From Sinotaia quadrata (Eukaryota; Mollusca; Gastropoda; Architaenioglossa; Viviparidae), in NCBI GenBank assembly GCA_028829895.1, contig CM054177.1:44086664-44150663 (forward strand): a stretch of DNA of 64,000 nt, written 5' to 3'. A program made the position numbers and the translations under genes. Below the pieces are notes generated by a model. The model was not told the DNA's origin, ran no database searches, and worked only from the letters and a program-made list of their open reading frames with translations. Position 1 is the first letter of the stretch; every line of letters begins with the position of its first letter. Positions 11,660 to 23,459 of the stretch are shown here, in pieces.

Positions 11660-13947
11660 ATACTTTTGAAGACTTGTATGTAAGTAAACACCTTCCATCT
11701 GCATTTAAGCAGTTTGAACCTAATTATTTCCGACATGGATTACTCTAAAAATACTCAATAATTAGAGGTCATAGGACCCGTGGTTGTGCATTAGTTACCT
11801 GAATTCAATGCATGTAGAGTAAAGCGTTCGTCAGATAAAAAGTCGAACGCTTCGAAAAATCAAGAAAACTCAATTTTTTTTAGTAGGGGGTGCATGAACG
11901 TGTTTTTCTCTAGAGTCTTTTCGAATATCCGACTTTTTATTTTATATTCGGAGTCACAAATGATTTTGCTTCATGCCTACCAATTTTAGTCCTTTTCTGA
12001 CAATTAGTTTTGTAGAAATTCACCTTTTGTCAAAATGTCAACACTTCTCTCAATAGTCTAGTGCCTTGCATTAGTAAGTAAAGTCGATTTTTCGAGACAA
12101 TGAAATTTTGGCGCCAAATCGCGTTTTCTACTAAAGTCGCTGAAATTTTGACAGCCTTTGCAGGATGATGCAGAAATACGCGTGGCTTATTTTGAAACGA
12201 TAATATTTCATATTTCTCGAATTATGAATTTTTTGTGAAAATTTTATTTTTTTAATTATGTGCATATCTCTTAAAGTACGAGGAATTTAATAAAACTAAC
12301 TTCAGATTCGGGTTCAGCACACGCAGAAACAGTTTATTTGTTCAAAGAGGTATTTGTAATATTGCTCCAATTTGTCAGAATCAGAATCAACAAAAGAAAA
12401 CAATTAACCTGTCAGAGTGCCTTAATATTCTTTAATTAAATCAATTACTTAATTAACATAATAAAAGTTTAAATAATGCTTATTTCCTTTTAGAACCCTT
12501 TAAGAGGTTTCTCTAAGGAATGATCACTTTTATTTGAATAAAAGATATCGCTTACTCTATTCTTTTTAGTCGTGTTTCACTGTATTCAGATTCTGTATTT
12601 CCATATTTATTTTTCTAAAACAGAGATGGTGTAAATTAGTATTACGTTTGATATCTTTAAAATATTATTGGTCACTCCGTAAACCAAAGCAGAAGAAGAC
12701 AATGTAGTTTTGTTCATAATTGGGCGCATAAAGTTAAAATATTATACTAAAGATATTGTAAGGTCATTCTCTTGCCATTTTTTATTAAATACAAAGACGA
12801 AATTCCATACTCACTTTATAAACAAAAAAATGTTTGCTGATTTAATCTTCCTTAAAAAAAAGAAAAAATAACCAATAGAATGGAAACAAACAAACTACAC
12901 ATTTTAAAAATTTTTTTCTTCACGTATCGAAATGCATCTGCTTACTCAATGTTACGAGCAATTTAACATCAAATCAATAGAGAGATAGATAAAAATGTTT
13001 GGCGACAAATAAGCTGTATGCCAATACTGATTAGCAAGATAATATGACATTTGTGTCTTTAAAAATGAACGCATTTGTGTATTCACTGAATTATTACAAT
13101 ATAATCTAGTAAATTACTACTCTATTTCACTCTCTTTCCTTTCTCTCTATCTGTTTGTTTTATTAAAGTGTACACATTCCACGCAAACCACACGACCTCA
13201 TTTACAGACAAGCATTACATATGAATGAACTAAAAGGATGATAGCATTAATAAAAATAGATTCATGATTCAAGCATATGACTAATAAACAGCAGGTCATT
13301 CTCCTGCCACTTCTTACTAAGTACAAAGGCACATATAGAAATGTTTATTAATTGAAGCTTTCTTATTATTTGATGATATATGAAACTAGTTTAAACTTTT
13401 AATATTTTTCCTAAAATCAAATAAACTAGTTTAATTAAAGTTTTGAAATAACTGTCAAATCGAGTTTCAATATTTCACACATGATTTTAAGTAAGTTTCA
13501 GTTTGCTTATTTGTTTCAGTTTCAGTTTGGTTATTACATTGCGTATTTCCTTCTTACTTACGGCTTGAAACACTGAAAACAAGAAAAAGTTATGTAGGCT
13601 TCTATGTACACAGAGCACATAGTCCTTTGCAGGGAGTGCGGTGAATAGATTGATCGCGAAGTAAGTGTTCTTTGCTCTTCCAAGATGCCACACTCCTTAA
13701 AATGTCATGCCTACGTTTGATTAGCTGGATTATAGCACGAGTGAAGGCAAACTAACATGTTTTCTGGTTACAAATTTAACACAGTGAATAATTAATAGCT
13801 GATAAACTGTATAAAGTGGGAGCCTCTGATCAATTTTGGTAGAACAAGTTTGAAACATTTATAGAAGACTTGAAAGGACTCCAGTAACTTTTACAGTCTT
13901 CAGAGCCAAACTTGCTTTATAAATTTACCGCAGACCTGAAACTTCGC

Positions 13948-13950
<3 letters not shown>
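11660..13950. other. Intronic DNA without recognisable genes
   Basis: A weak inverted pair sits at about 11836-11862 and 11915-11943 (GATAAAAAGTCG...TCGAAAA versus its complement). The segment 11990-12240 is less AT-biased, with GGCGCCAAATCGCG near 12110. No coding or repeat family is assigned. Confidence 0.5.
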
Positions 13951-13951
<1 letters not shown>

Positions 13952-14002
<51 letters not shown>

Positions 14003-14027
14003 ATATATATATATATATATATATATA
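13952..14027. repeat. (AC)n(AT)n microsatellite
   Basis: About 49 bp AC followed by about 27 bp AT. Confidence 0.97.
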
Positions 14028-14311
14028 GACCTAATTATGGTTTGGATGGGGGATCGACTGAGCTAAATGTAACATTTTGAATGCATAAAGATTTAAGAGA
14101 GTGTTAACGGTTTCCATGCCGGCTATTGTACACAAGTTGTCTGTTCGTGAATCTGTTTGTCTGTACTACAAAGGCGCATTTTCATATGAGACGAAAGATA
14201 ATTTGAGCAACCAGTCTGTTTAAGGAAAGAGGAGAAATTAATTTATCTAATTAAATTAAAGTTCTGTAAAATTCCTAAGCAGGGTCTTTAAATAAAAATT
14301 GGACAGGTAAC

Positions 14312-14377
14312 ATAATTAAATGCGTGAATTATAATATGTTACAATGTTACGATATACAAGTCACACACACACACACA

Positions 14378-14436
<59 letters not shown>

Positions 14437-17254
14437 TTACCCTCAACGAGCGAGAATCGAACGAGGATCCTAATGAGCCGTCGCTTACTTCCATTTACTG
14501 TTATTCACTCAATAATAAGCAAGCATACCGACTTACACTGAAAATTAATTAACTAAATGTATGTATTACAAAGCTTTTATACGGTATATAAAATACACTA
14601 GAATCACGCACATTTTGAGCGAGCAGTTAACCTCCTTGCCTTTTCCTGCTTCACTTACTGTTAATAAGTATCATAACATATACACTCTGACACTTTTGAC
14701 TTTATATTGTGAATTTATTTCCTGTAACTTTTTTCTTGTGATTTTATTTCCTATGACTTTTTTCCTGTGACTTTTTTTCAGTTACTTTTTTCCTGATATT
14801 TTCCCGCTCATTGCTCACCGTTGATTAGAAGCGACTCAATACACAACTCTCTTGTTTTAGGTTAGAGAAAAAATATGGTTAGGGAATTTTAGAGATAGTT
14901 TTGGTGCTTTTTTTTAAAGAGAAATTTAGGGTTAGGATTAGCTGTAAATAAAAAAACGAATATAAATATATTCTAAAACTGTTTTATTTATATATCTTTT
15001 ATTCCTTATTTAGATTTTGTTTCTGCTAAATTTTGTGTTTTAATAACTTAAATATTGCAGTAAAAATAGCATCGAGTAACACTTTGCATCTAGATATATG
15101 TCATATAACTTCTCTCCTTCGATATTACGTATAATGACCTCCTTGTTTTTAAACACGACAATTGTGTTTGGAGCAGTTGGGTCTACCGTACACACCTTTG
15201 TGTACATAAATGTGTGCAGTGTTGATTTGATGGAAGTACGAAAGAATGCGTAGCCATTCACTAACACTGCTAAGAAGAAAAAAATGTTTGCACAACAATC
15301 GCCAGTCAGTAGTAAAGATAGGTACTGTTGTTCTCACGTGTACGAGTGTAGGCGAGGAGGAAGGATTAACTTTTGATATAAGCCGCCTGGCTGTTAGGAA
15401 GACGACAGGGGTCCGGGGTGTTTGGAAAACCCACTATAAACCGTTAAGATACGAACGATAGGGAGTGTCTCTTTGAGTTGACAAAAGAAAGCCCATTATC
15501 TCCTCTACGACAGAGGTGAGGTGAAATTAGCCTCTCCACGTGACAAAAGGGGCAGTGCAATTCGAATGAAAACTTTTAATTACTATTCGTGCAAAACTGA
15601 CACAAGAAAGTTCGTAGCACCTATATGACAGTGCTAAATGTTGATAGTCAAATAATTTGGCTAAGAGAAAAAAGATAGAAAGGAGTATTTTATTTTTCTT
15701 TTATTTTTGTGCGAGTCAAAACCCACAAGGAGAAGTATTTTATTTTTCTATAAAATAAATCAATTTTCTTTTCATTCACAATGCTCTATATCTTGTCTAT
15801 TTCACTTTTAAACTACCAATATAAATATTACCCTAAATACTACCACACATTTTTGTATAACGTTATGGACTGCAAAAAATAGCACACATTGTCATTTCTT
15901 TTAGTGAAATTAAATCTAACTATAGTTTCCACATAAGTTACTCTATTGCATCAGCTACTGTAAATACACAGTCTTGAGACTAATACGGTTATTGTTCATA
16001 GTTGTAATGGATTTGAAGAAGTAAAGAAATATTCATTGCATCTTTGCACACAGTTGTGTTTCCAATCATCCTAAACATGAACTGAATTGAAAGTTTTCTT
16101 TTTACTTTTGGATGAAATAATACTTGCTGCACACCCTTACTCTAAATTAATTTGAAATAAATATATATGTATATACATAAGTTCTATTAATACAGTACTA
16201 GTTTTTGCAGCTAATTTAAAGAAAACGTTTAGCTTTCATAAATGTATAAATCAATTATAGCCTAGTGATCCATAGAACAAATTAAAAAAATATAATATTT
16301 AAAAAGTTTCTTTGTGACCAGTGGAGATACAGCCACTTTAAAATGATAATTATTGTTTTAATTTCTCATGTAGGCATATATTATTATTAGCTCTCATGTA
16401 TCTTTTAGTTTATTCAATGTGCATATGTAAGATTTGAAATGCTGAACTTGGCATTTTTGCTAGTGAATTTTGTTGTTTAGTGTGAAATTTTGTTATATTC
16501 TATTATTACCAATTTCTTATAATCATAATACTGTAGTATGGAACACTGAAATATATTCCAAATTAAATTATTACTTATTTGTATATTGCTGGATATCCTT
16601 TACATTAAAATACATTATATCTGTACCTCATCCCTCATTAAAGTCACTAGCCTAATAATAGTCTCATAATCCAATATGTGTCAGTTCTACTATTAAGAAA
16701 ATATTTCATATGTATTTGCAACATTACATATTATTAATAGTCTTATAATCCAATCAGTGTCAGTTCTATTATTAAGAAAATATTTCATATGTATTCACAA
16801 CATTACTGATTTTTAATAGTGGATCAGTGAGTGAGATTCTAAAGTGTTGTATACAACACAAGCTGAAAACATAATGGGTTTGTCACTTTAGTGCTACTTT
16901 ATTTGCTTCATACAATGCAAAAATCTTATTATTTATGTTTTATTTTTTATTAGTGTATTTAACTATTTACTGAATAACTGAATATAAGGTAGTTGTCTTA
17001 TTTCAGTGATAGTATGTTCTATTATTTTTTAACAACTTTCCTAATCCATGCTCATTTTGTAGCTATATAAGCTGTATTAACTGTTTATAATACTGCCCTG
17101 TAACTTTCAGTTATACATTATGAACATGTTAACTATTATTATCACTATTCAAACAGTTTTGTTAAATGGAAACAGTAAATATTCAGTTTTTCAATTGACA
17201 TATCTTTCTTCAGTTTCTTGGACTTCAGTATTATTACTACTATTAGAAATTATT
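14312..17254 (+). repeat. 2.9-kb dispersed duplication, copy 1
   Basis: From ATAATTAAATGCGTGAATTA to CTATTAGAAATTATT this segment matches 56451-59322 in the same orientation with high identity and small indels. The main difference is a 74-bp AC run (14362-14435) that is only a few repeats in copy 2. It contains, reversed, the tRNA-like arm (14436-14530) and the GTCACAGGAAA-type sequence also found at 10.3-11.0 kb. A more GC-rich core (15290-15560) has short open frames on both strands, none resembling a known family. It may be a non-autonomous transposon or a segmental duplication. Confidence 0.88.
14436..14530 (-). mobile_element. tRNA-like SINE arm (reverse)
   Basis: Read on the minus strand: AACAGTAAATGGAAGTAAGC, GACGGCTCATTAGGATCC, TCGTTCGATTCTCGCTCG. 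B-box-like GTTCGATTC is present, followed by the CA/TG run, as at 11425-11490. Confidence 0.5.
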
Positions 17255-17539
17255 GATCAAGATGAAATGTACATTTGTAAAACTTGATTGCTTATTGACC
17301 ACATTGAAATAATGCACATTTGTATAGATTGATTGCTTATTGACCAGACTGTCAGAATGTACATTTAACTTGATTGCTAATTAACCTGGCTGAAAGAACA
17401 GGGCACAATGTACTTTTGTATTGTTTTATTGAGTTATTAACTAGACAGAAATAATGTATATTTATTAATAAACTGGATTGCTTATTCACCAAACTGTTGC
17501 AATGTACACTTGTAAAGCTTCACTGCTTATTGACCAGAC
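17250..17539 (+). repeat. 290-bp segment duplicated from the 22.5-kb array
   Basis: Matches 22536-22825 with about two substitutions. It starts exactly where copy 1 of the 2.9-kb duplication stops, sharing TTATT at the junction, and ends at TTGACCAGAC before unrelated sequence. Confidence 0.88.
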
Positions 17540-17574
17540 ATGGAGTGTTTAAGTACACTTGTATCCTAACGCTG

Positions 17575-18010
17575 ACAACCCTAAACCAGAGATACATCTT
17601 GGCTACGGCTATAAAAGAAATGTAGTTAAAAATCCTACCATTGGCAATCCTGTACCAGACACACATCTTGGCTAAGGCTATAAAAGAAATGTAGCTAAAA
17701 ATCCTACCATTGGCAATCCTGTACCAGACACACATCTTGGCTAAGGCTATAAAAGAAATGTAGTTAAAAATCCTACCATTGGCAATCCTGTACCAGACAC
17801 ACATCTTGGCTAATATAAAAGAAATGTAGTTAAAAATCCTACCATTGGCAATCCTGTACCAGACACACATCTTGGCTAAGGCTATAAAAGAAATGTAGCT
17901 AAAAATCCTACCATTGGCAATCCTGTACCAGACACACATCTTGGCTAAGGCTATAAAAGAAATGTAGTTAAAAATCCTACCATTGGCAATCCTGTACCAG
18001 AGTTATATCG
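17575..18010. repeat. 69-bp minisatellite
   Basis: About six copies of a 69-bp unit with cores TCCTACCATTGGCAATCCTG and TACCAGACACACATCTTGGC. One unit is 63 bp (lacks six bases near 17815). Because 69 and 63 are multiples of three, the minus strand stays open across the array and would read a 23-residue repeat (MCVWYRIANGRIF...). Nothing outside the array supports coding. Confidence 0.95.
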
Positions 18011-18109
18011 TAATAGTGAAAGAAAGGCAGTTAAAACGCATCTGATGCAAATTCATACGCAAACATACCAGTCGAAGTTGTAAAAAGAAAGTCAACTTCT
18101 ACACTGTAG

Positions 18110-18230
18110 TTTTATTTTACTACAAAACTATACTTCTAACCTCTACACTGTATTTTTATTTTACTCCAAAACTATACTTCTAACCTCTACACTGTATTTT
18201 TATTTTACTGCAAAACTATGCTTCAACTAA
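18110..18230. repeat. ~51-bp tandem repeat, about 2.5 copies
   Basis: CTTCTAACCTCTACACTGTA then TTTTTATTTTACT.CAAAACTA repeated. Confidence 0.85.
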
Positions 18231-18292
18231 AACTCAAGTCCATTTACAACCTAACCTAACTATCCACCTTAACTATAGGCCCTAAGACCTAG

Positions 18293-18445
18293 ACCTGGGG
18301 TTCATAACTGGGGTCCATGAATGGGCTTCAAGGGGTCCGTGAAAGTCACATATTCACTATATTTTTATATTTTGCTTATGTGAGTTCTTCTAGGGAGGGT
18401 ACCCATAGATTTCACCAGATTCTCAAAGGGGTCCGTGACGCAGAG
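18293..18445 (+). mobile_element. hAT-like non-autonomous transposon fragment
   Basis: CCTGGGGTTCATAACTGGGG, TCCATGAATGGGCTTCAAGG and GGTCCGTGAAAGTCACA resemble the ends of hAT-type (Charlie-like) elements, with a second GGGGTCCGTGACGCAGAGTA at 18427. No matching inverted end or 8-bp duplication was located, so this is a partial copy at best. Confidence 0.35.
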
Positions 18446-18479
18446 TAATCCTTTTCTGTCTACATGGATGTTCCTTTGC

Positions 18480-18660
18480 TTCTCTTCTGTCTGTGTTGCT
18501 CTCGGAGTCTCTCTGTGTCTTTTGTGTTGCTCTCGGAGTCTCAGTCTGTGTCATTTGTGTGTCTCTCTCTTCTGTCTATGTTGCTCTCGGAGTCCCTGTC
18601 TGTGTCATTTTCTATCTGTGTTGCTCTCGGAGTCCTTGTCTCTGTGTCATTTATGTGTCT
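18480..18660. repeat. Short CT-rich tandem repeat
   Basis: GTTGCTCTCGGAGTC recurs about five times at irregular 40-60 bp spacing, separated by CTGTGTCATTT. Open in several frames through composition only. Confidence 0.85.
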
Positions 18661-18986
18661 CTGAGATGTTATCCTCCCATCTTTTCCTCCTGTCTTCCTC
18701 TCCTTCGCCCTCCTTGCACAGTACCTTGCATGATTGTCTTGGCAAGCTCTGTTGATCGTGTGACATGCCCATACCATTTCATTTTGCGTTTTTTCACAAT
18801 GGTCAATAGCTCTTCATAGGGCCCAAATGCTTGTCTAATTTTTTTTCCCATTTCCTCATTCGTGACATGATCTCTATGCGAAATGCCAAGCAACTTTTGA
18901 AAGCATCTCATTTCAGTAGCTTGTATCCTCCTTTCGAAAGGTCCTGTGAGGGTCCATGACTCAAAGGCATATAAAACACAGATGCA
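18661..18986 (-). pseudogene. Degraded non-LTR retrotransposon, reverse transcriptase C-terminal region
   Basis: The minus-strand frame reads LYAFESWTLTGPFERRIQAT, then EMRCFQKLLGISHRDHVTNE, then a KKRKMKWYGHVTRS segment and GTVQGGRRRGRQ. These are the standard C-terminal motifs (ESWT, RCxxxLLxIxxxDHVTNEE, KxKWYGHVxR, GGRRRGR) of LINE endonuclease/reverse transcriptases common in mollusc genomes. Only the terminal 100 or so residues remain. The frame breaks near 18680: the family WEDNI tail appears in another frame, consistent with a single-base insertion. It is flanked by a GA microsatellite and a CT-rich repeat. No RT catalytic core or endonuclease is present, so it is dead. Confidence 0.85.
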
Positions 18987-18992
18987 ACCAAG

Positions 18993-18994
<2 letters not shown>

Positions 18995-19065
<71 letters not shown>

Positions 19066-19077
19066 AGAGAGAGAGAG
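18995..19077. repeat. (GA)n microsatellite
   Basis: About 80 bp of GA immediately upstream (minus strand sense) of the retrotransposon fragment. Confidence 0.98.
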
Positions 19078-19079
19078 TC

Positions 19080-20030
19080 AAACTACGAGTACATTATTAT
19101 TTGCTTGTTGGTTGCATGCTTTGCAATATATAACTTCAGAATATATAACTGCCGAAATGTACGTTGTGCAAGGGGATCATTAAAAAAAAAATTCTGTGTG
19201 AAATATCGCGTACATTTATTGCGTACTATTTTTCCTGGACTAAAACTTTGTTAATGATACATTTACCACACAAAATATGAGCATCAGGTCGCTGTATTTT
19301 TCTGTTCACGAGTCCTTAAACATTTAATTTTATTTTTATAGTAAAAAATGTACACCTAGTTAGCTGTCTGGCAGAGCTCAGTGACGCATTGTCATTGTTT
19401 CGACCTCTGCTCGAGGTCGTGTTGCACGTGAAGAGCGCTCTTTGAAAAGACGTGTCAAACTTAGCCGCGTGACAGGACTTGCACCCAGTGTATCGTTAGT
19501 CAGAGAGATCATAATTCAGAATAGGAACCCTGACTGGTCTGAGCTCTTCTTGTAAACGTACCATCTTTGGCAAAACCGGACACAGTTCATAATAAAATGG
19601 TCTCGTTGCAATGAATCATATTCTTCACTTAATCATTTGGAACTTCTAAAGGGAAACCTAACATTCAAAATAATTTGGATGATGTGTTTTGCATTTGAAC
19701 ACTTTACTGCCATTCCATTTTTCATCATGTTTGACCATTTATGTGTCTTTGTAAGGTCCAAATTAAAACAGAATCTGAAACGATTATGTGAAATGTCCAA
19801 ACCTAACTTCTAGATGAAGAAATGAATTGTTAACAAAGTACAGTTTATCATATTAATTACATGAAAAGATTTGCTAGAGATACGGGAGGATTCAAATTTA
19901 ATACAGAAAAATAAATTAAGAAATAAACAATATATTACAACTTTAATGCTGACTCAGAAGAGGATTGGCTAGTTAGTCTCAAATTAAACTTTTAACCAGA
20001 AATTATGCATATGGCCCCTTACTGATGCAT
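19080..20030. other. Intronic DNA without recognisable genes
   Basis: A slightly GC-richer patch at 19380-19470 contains CGACCTCTGCTCGAGGTCG (near-palindrome, 7-bp arms). Nothing else seen. Confidence 0.5.
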
Positions 20031-20225
20031 TTGGATTTTCTGTTCTGCTGCACATTTAGATCCCCACTCAAATATTTGGCCCTTATATCCTCAGCGTATT
20101 TGTTCATCATTTACTCATCTAGACTTTCTGTTTTGCAGCGTACTTGTTCATTTACTCATCTAGACCTTCTGTTTTGCAGCATACTTGTTCATCATTTACT
20201 CATCTAGACTTTCTGTTTTGCAACA
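20030..20225. repeat. ~45-bp tandem repeat, about four copies
   Basis: Core TTCATCATTTACTCATCTAG then ACTTTCTGTTTTGCAGC. Confidence 0.88.
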
Positions 20226-20267
20226 CTTCCAGAGATGCCACACCCCTAAAAAATGTTACTTTATAAG

Positions 20268-20455
20268 CGCTAATCCACTTTTAATAGATAAAAAATATAC
20301 GGGGTAGCTTTTTCCAATACTGCATCCAGTAATGTACTCCCAAATGTCTCCTGGCTGACCACTTTTAATAGAAAAAAGTATATGGGGTGGCTCTTTCTAT
20401 ATTGCATCCAATAATGTGCTCCCAAATGTCTCCTGGCTGACCACTTTCTCAACTG
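20268..20455. repeat. ~83-bp tandem repeat, about 2.2 copies
   Basis: CACTTTTAATAGA, GGGGT.GCT.TTTC and CTCCCAAATGTCTCCTGGCT recur in order. Confidence 0.85.
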
Positions 20456-21650
20456 AATCCTTTATTTTGAATTTTAAATTATTATATTTTTTAATTTATT
20501 CATTTTACATTGACTGCTTTATTTTTTAAAGTCAGTGTGAAAATACGTGTTCTAATAAATTGTACCATTACATTCTTAAAAACTTAAAATTAATGCTTTT
20601 TAAAAGTATAAATTTACTAAAAAGTCTTCACTTATTAAATATCAATCAAAATTTTTACTGATTAGATGTTTGTATTGTTTCATTGTTAATTTTAACTGTA
20701 TGATATAATTTGTGATTCTGAGTTTTACACGCTGAACAGGGTAGTAAAATTTGATTCTACCCAAATTATTTTTTAAAATATATTTTAAAAACATTTTAGT
20801 AAAGTCTTGGGGCGCAACAAAAAATCTTGCACAGGGTGCTGGTGGACTGGGGGCTGGCCTTACTCTGATTTCATTTACGGAAGTATTCTGTTTATACATT
20901 TTCAGAGAGTAGTCTAATTTAATTAACTTAAAATAGTATTAAAAAAATAAATGTTAAGCTTATAAAGGCAATATACTATTTACTCTAAACATTTTGAAAT
21001 TTTCGCACAATCAAGATCGTGTGGTATGAAATAGTGTTTTCTGAATTATGACCGGTTTCGGTAAAGATACAAGAAAATAGCCTATTATATAAGTCATATC
21101 TTGACCGGAAGTCTTTTGCTGCCCATGAGGATGGTGAGTTTTTTGTATTGAAAATCTCTTATAATTATTATTGATAACGTCTACTGAACTGAATATGAAC
21201 ATTTTTCAGTCAAATAATACTGATATATAAAAACGGCATAACCATTAAGTCTAACATTTAAGTGTTTAATTTCGTTATTTCTATGTTGTATTATGCTCAA
21301 AATCTATATCCATCAACACCCTAAATTGTTACCGCGGTAAAATAGGATTTAGTGTCGGTTATTATTTGTCTGTGCTGCACAGCACGGGAGACAATTCGGC
21401 ACCAGTCTTGGGTTATTTACTTCATATTTACATGAGTTCGTATATTGGAGTAATTTCCATTGAGATAACATTTTCAAGAACTTGATAATCACTTTGGCTG
21501 ACAATCATGAATAAAATGTACTTTTTGTAAATGTTTCTTTTACTAACTACTCTCTATCTATTATTAATAACTATTCTAATAATAACCGACACTAAAAACA
21601 TAGTTTACCGTTACTAGTATTGCTAAAATGCTAGATACAAAACGAGCCCC
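20456..21650. other. AT-rich intronic DNA, nothing recognisable
   Basis: No tandem structure or supported exon on either strand. Confidence 0.5.
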
Positions 21651-21659
21651 GAATCTGTA

Positions 21660-21930
21660 ACTAGTGTAAGGAAACTAAATAAATAAAAATACTAATCATT
21701 GTAGTATAAATATCATACACACTTAGCTGTAAAGAAACTAAATTACTATGAATACTGTACATAGTAAACAAAATAATTTTAAATACCGTACATAGTAGTA
21801 TAAATTAAACCATTTTAAATATCGTACATAGTATAAATATGATTCTCACTTAGCTGTAAAGAAACTAAATCATTTTAAATACCATACATAGTATTATAAA
21901 TATGATTCTCACTGAACTGAAATTGTATGA
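21660..21930. repeat. Degenerate ~60-bp tandem repeat
   Basis: GCTGTAAAGAAACTAAAT, TTTTAAATACCATACATAGT and ATAAATATGATTCTCACTTA recur four to five times. Confidence 0.85.
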
Positions 21931-22224
21931 ACACTGCAGCCTTGTTTCAGTATACTAATGTAATTCTAAGCTGTATATTGTCATGTTTTATGTTCCATGC
22001 AGCAAACATTACAGTTGTAACTCACTAAAATATTTAAGTTTTGACTGACAATACACTAAATCTGTCAAACTGTCAATGTAACAAAAAATTTCCTCCCTAA
22101 ATAATATTAAAAATATAGTTTGAAGTTTTACTGAAAATGACAAAATGCCACTGAAACCTATGTTTTCTTTTTTTCTAAACATTGGCATAAGAGAAAAGTC
22201 TTTTTTGCTCATTGTTATAATATA

Positions 22225-23290
22225 CAACTTGAATGTCACAATGTACATTTGTATTCATTGATTGCTTATTGACCTAACTGAAATAATGTACATTTGTATA
22301 GCTTGATTGCTTATTGACCAGATTGTCACAATGTTCATTTGTGTTCATTTGATAAGCACAATTACTTATTGACTTGACTGAAATAATAGATATTTGTGTA
22401 GCTTGATTACTTATTGACCAGACTATCACAATATACATTTGTATAGCTTGATGCTTATTTAGTACTTAGTAGGCATAAATAATGTACATTACTATAGCTT
22501 GACTATCACAGTGTATATTTGAATAGCAAGATTGCTTATTGATCAAGATGAAATGTACATTTGTAAAACTTGATTGCTTATTGACCACATTGAAATAATG
22601 CACATTTGTATAGATTGATTGCTTATTGACCAGACTGTCAGAATGTACATTTAACTTGATTGCTAATTAACCTGGCTGAAAGAACAGGGCACAATGTACA
22701 TTTGTATTGTTTTATTGAGTTATTAACTAGACAGAAATAATGTATATTTATTAATACACTGGATTGCTTATTCACCAAACTGTTGCAATGTACACTTGTA
22801 AAGCTTCACTGCTTATTGACCAGACTGTCACAATGTGTATTTGTCTAACTTGATTGTTTATTAACCAGAGAGAAATAATGGACACTATTATTATTTGAAT
22901 TCTTATTGTCCTGTCTGAAATAATGTACATGTGTATAGCTTGACTTTTTATTGACCAGACTGTCACAATGTACATTTCTATAACTTGATTGCTTATTCAA
23001 GTTCTTGACAAGACTGAAATAATGGAAATTTATAAAGCTTGGTTGCTTATTGACCCAGACTGTTATATTGCACATTTGATAACTTGATTGATTTTTGATC
23101 AGACTGAAATAATGGACATTTGTATATCTTAATTGCTTATTGACCACACTGAAATATAACTTGATTGCTTATTGACCACACTGTCATAATGTACATTTGT
23201 ATAACTTGATTGCTTATTGACCACGCTGAAATATAACTTGATTGCTTATTGACCAGACTATCACAATATACATTTGTATTGCTTTATTGC
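22225..23290. repeat. ~45-bp degenerate minisatellite
   Basis: More than twenty copies of a unit with core TTGATTGCTTATTGACCAGA and CTG(TCAC)AATGTACATTTGTAT, alternating ACTGAAATAATG and ACTGTCACAATG versions. A 290-bp piece (22536-22825) is duplicated at 17250-17539. Confidence 0.92.
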
Positions 23291-23459
23291 TGTTTGACAG
23301 ACTGGAATAATTTTAGTAGAATTGTGATGTTTGAGTTTGTGCAACATCTTAATTATAAAGTTATATTTCTTATGTTTTGTATTAAACAGTTCGGCAATAA
23401 TACAGCTCACCACTTGACCAATTGGTTTGTTTACATTATCAACAAATGATTAAACATAC

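Noticed and set aside
15246..15461. 71-codon plus frame, also present at 57285-57485, and the opposing 94-codon minus frame at 57188-57472
   Set aside because: Conserved only because the 2.9-kb segment is duplicated. Frames end differently in the two copies (frameshift near 57468), and no known domain is visible.
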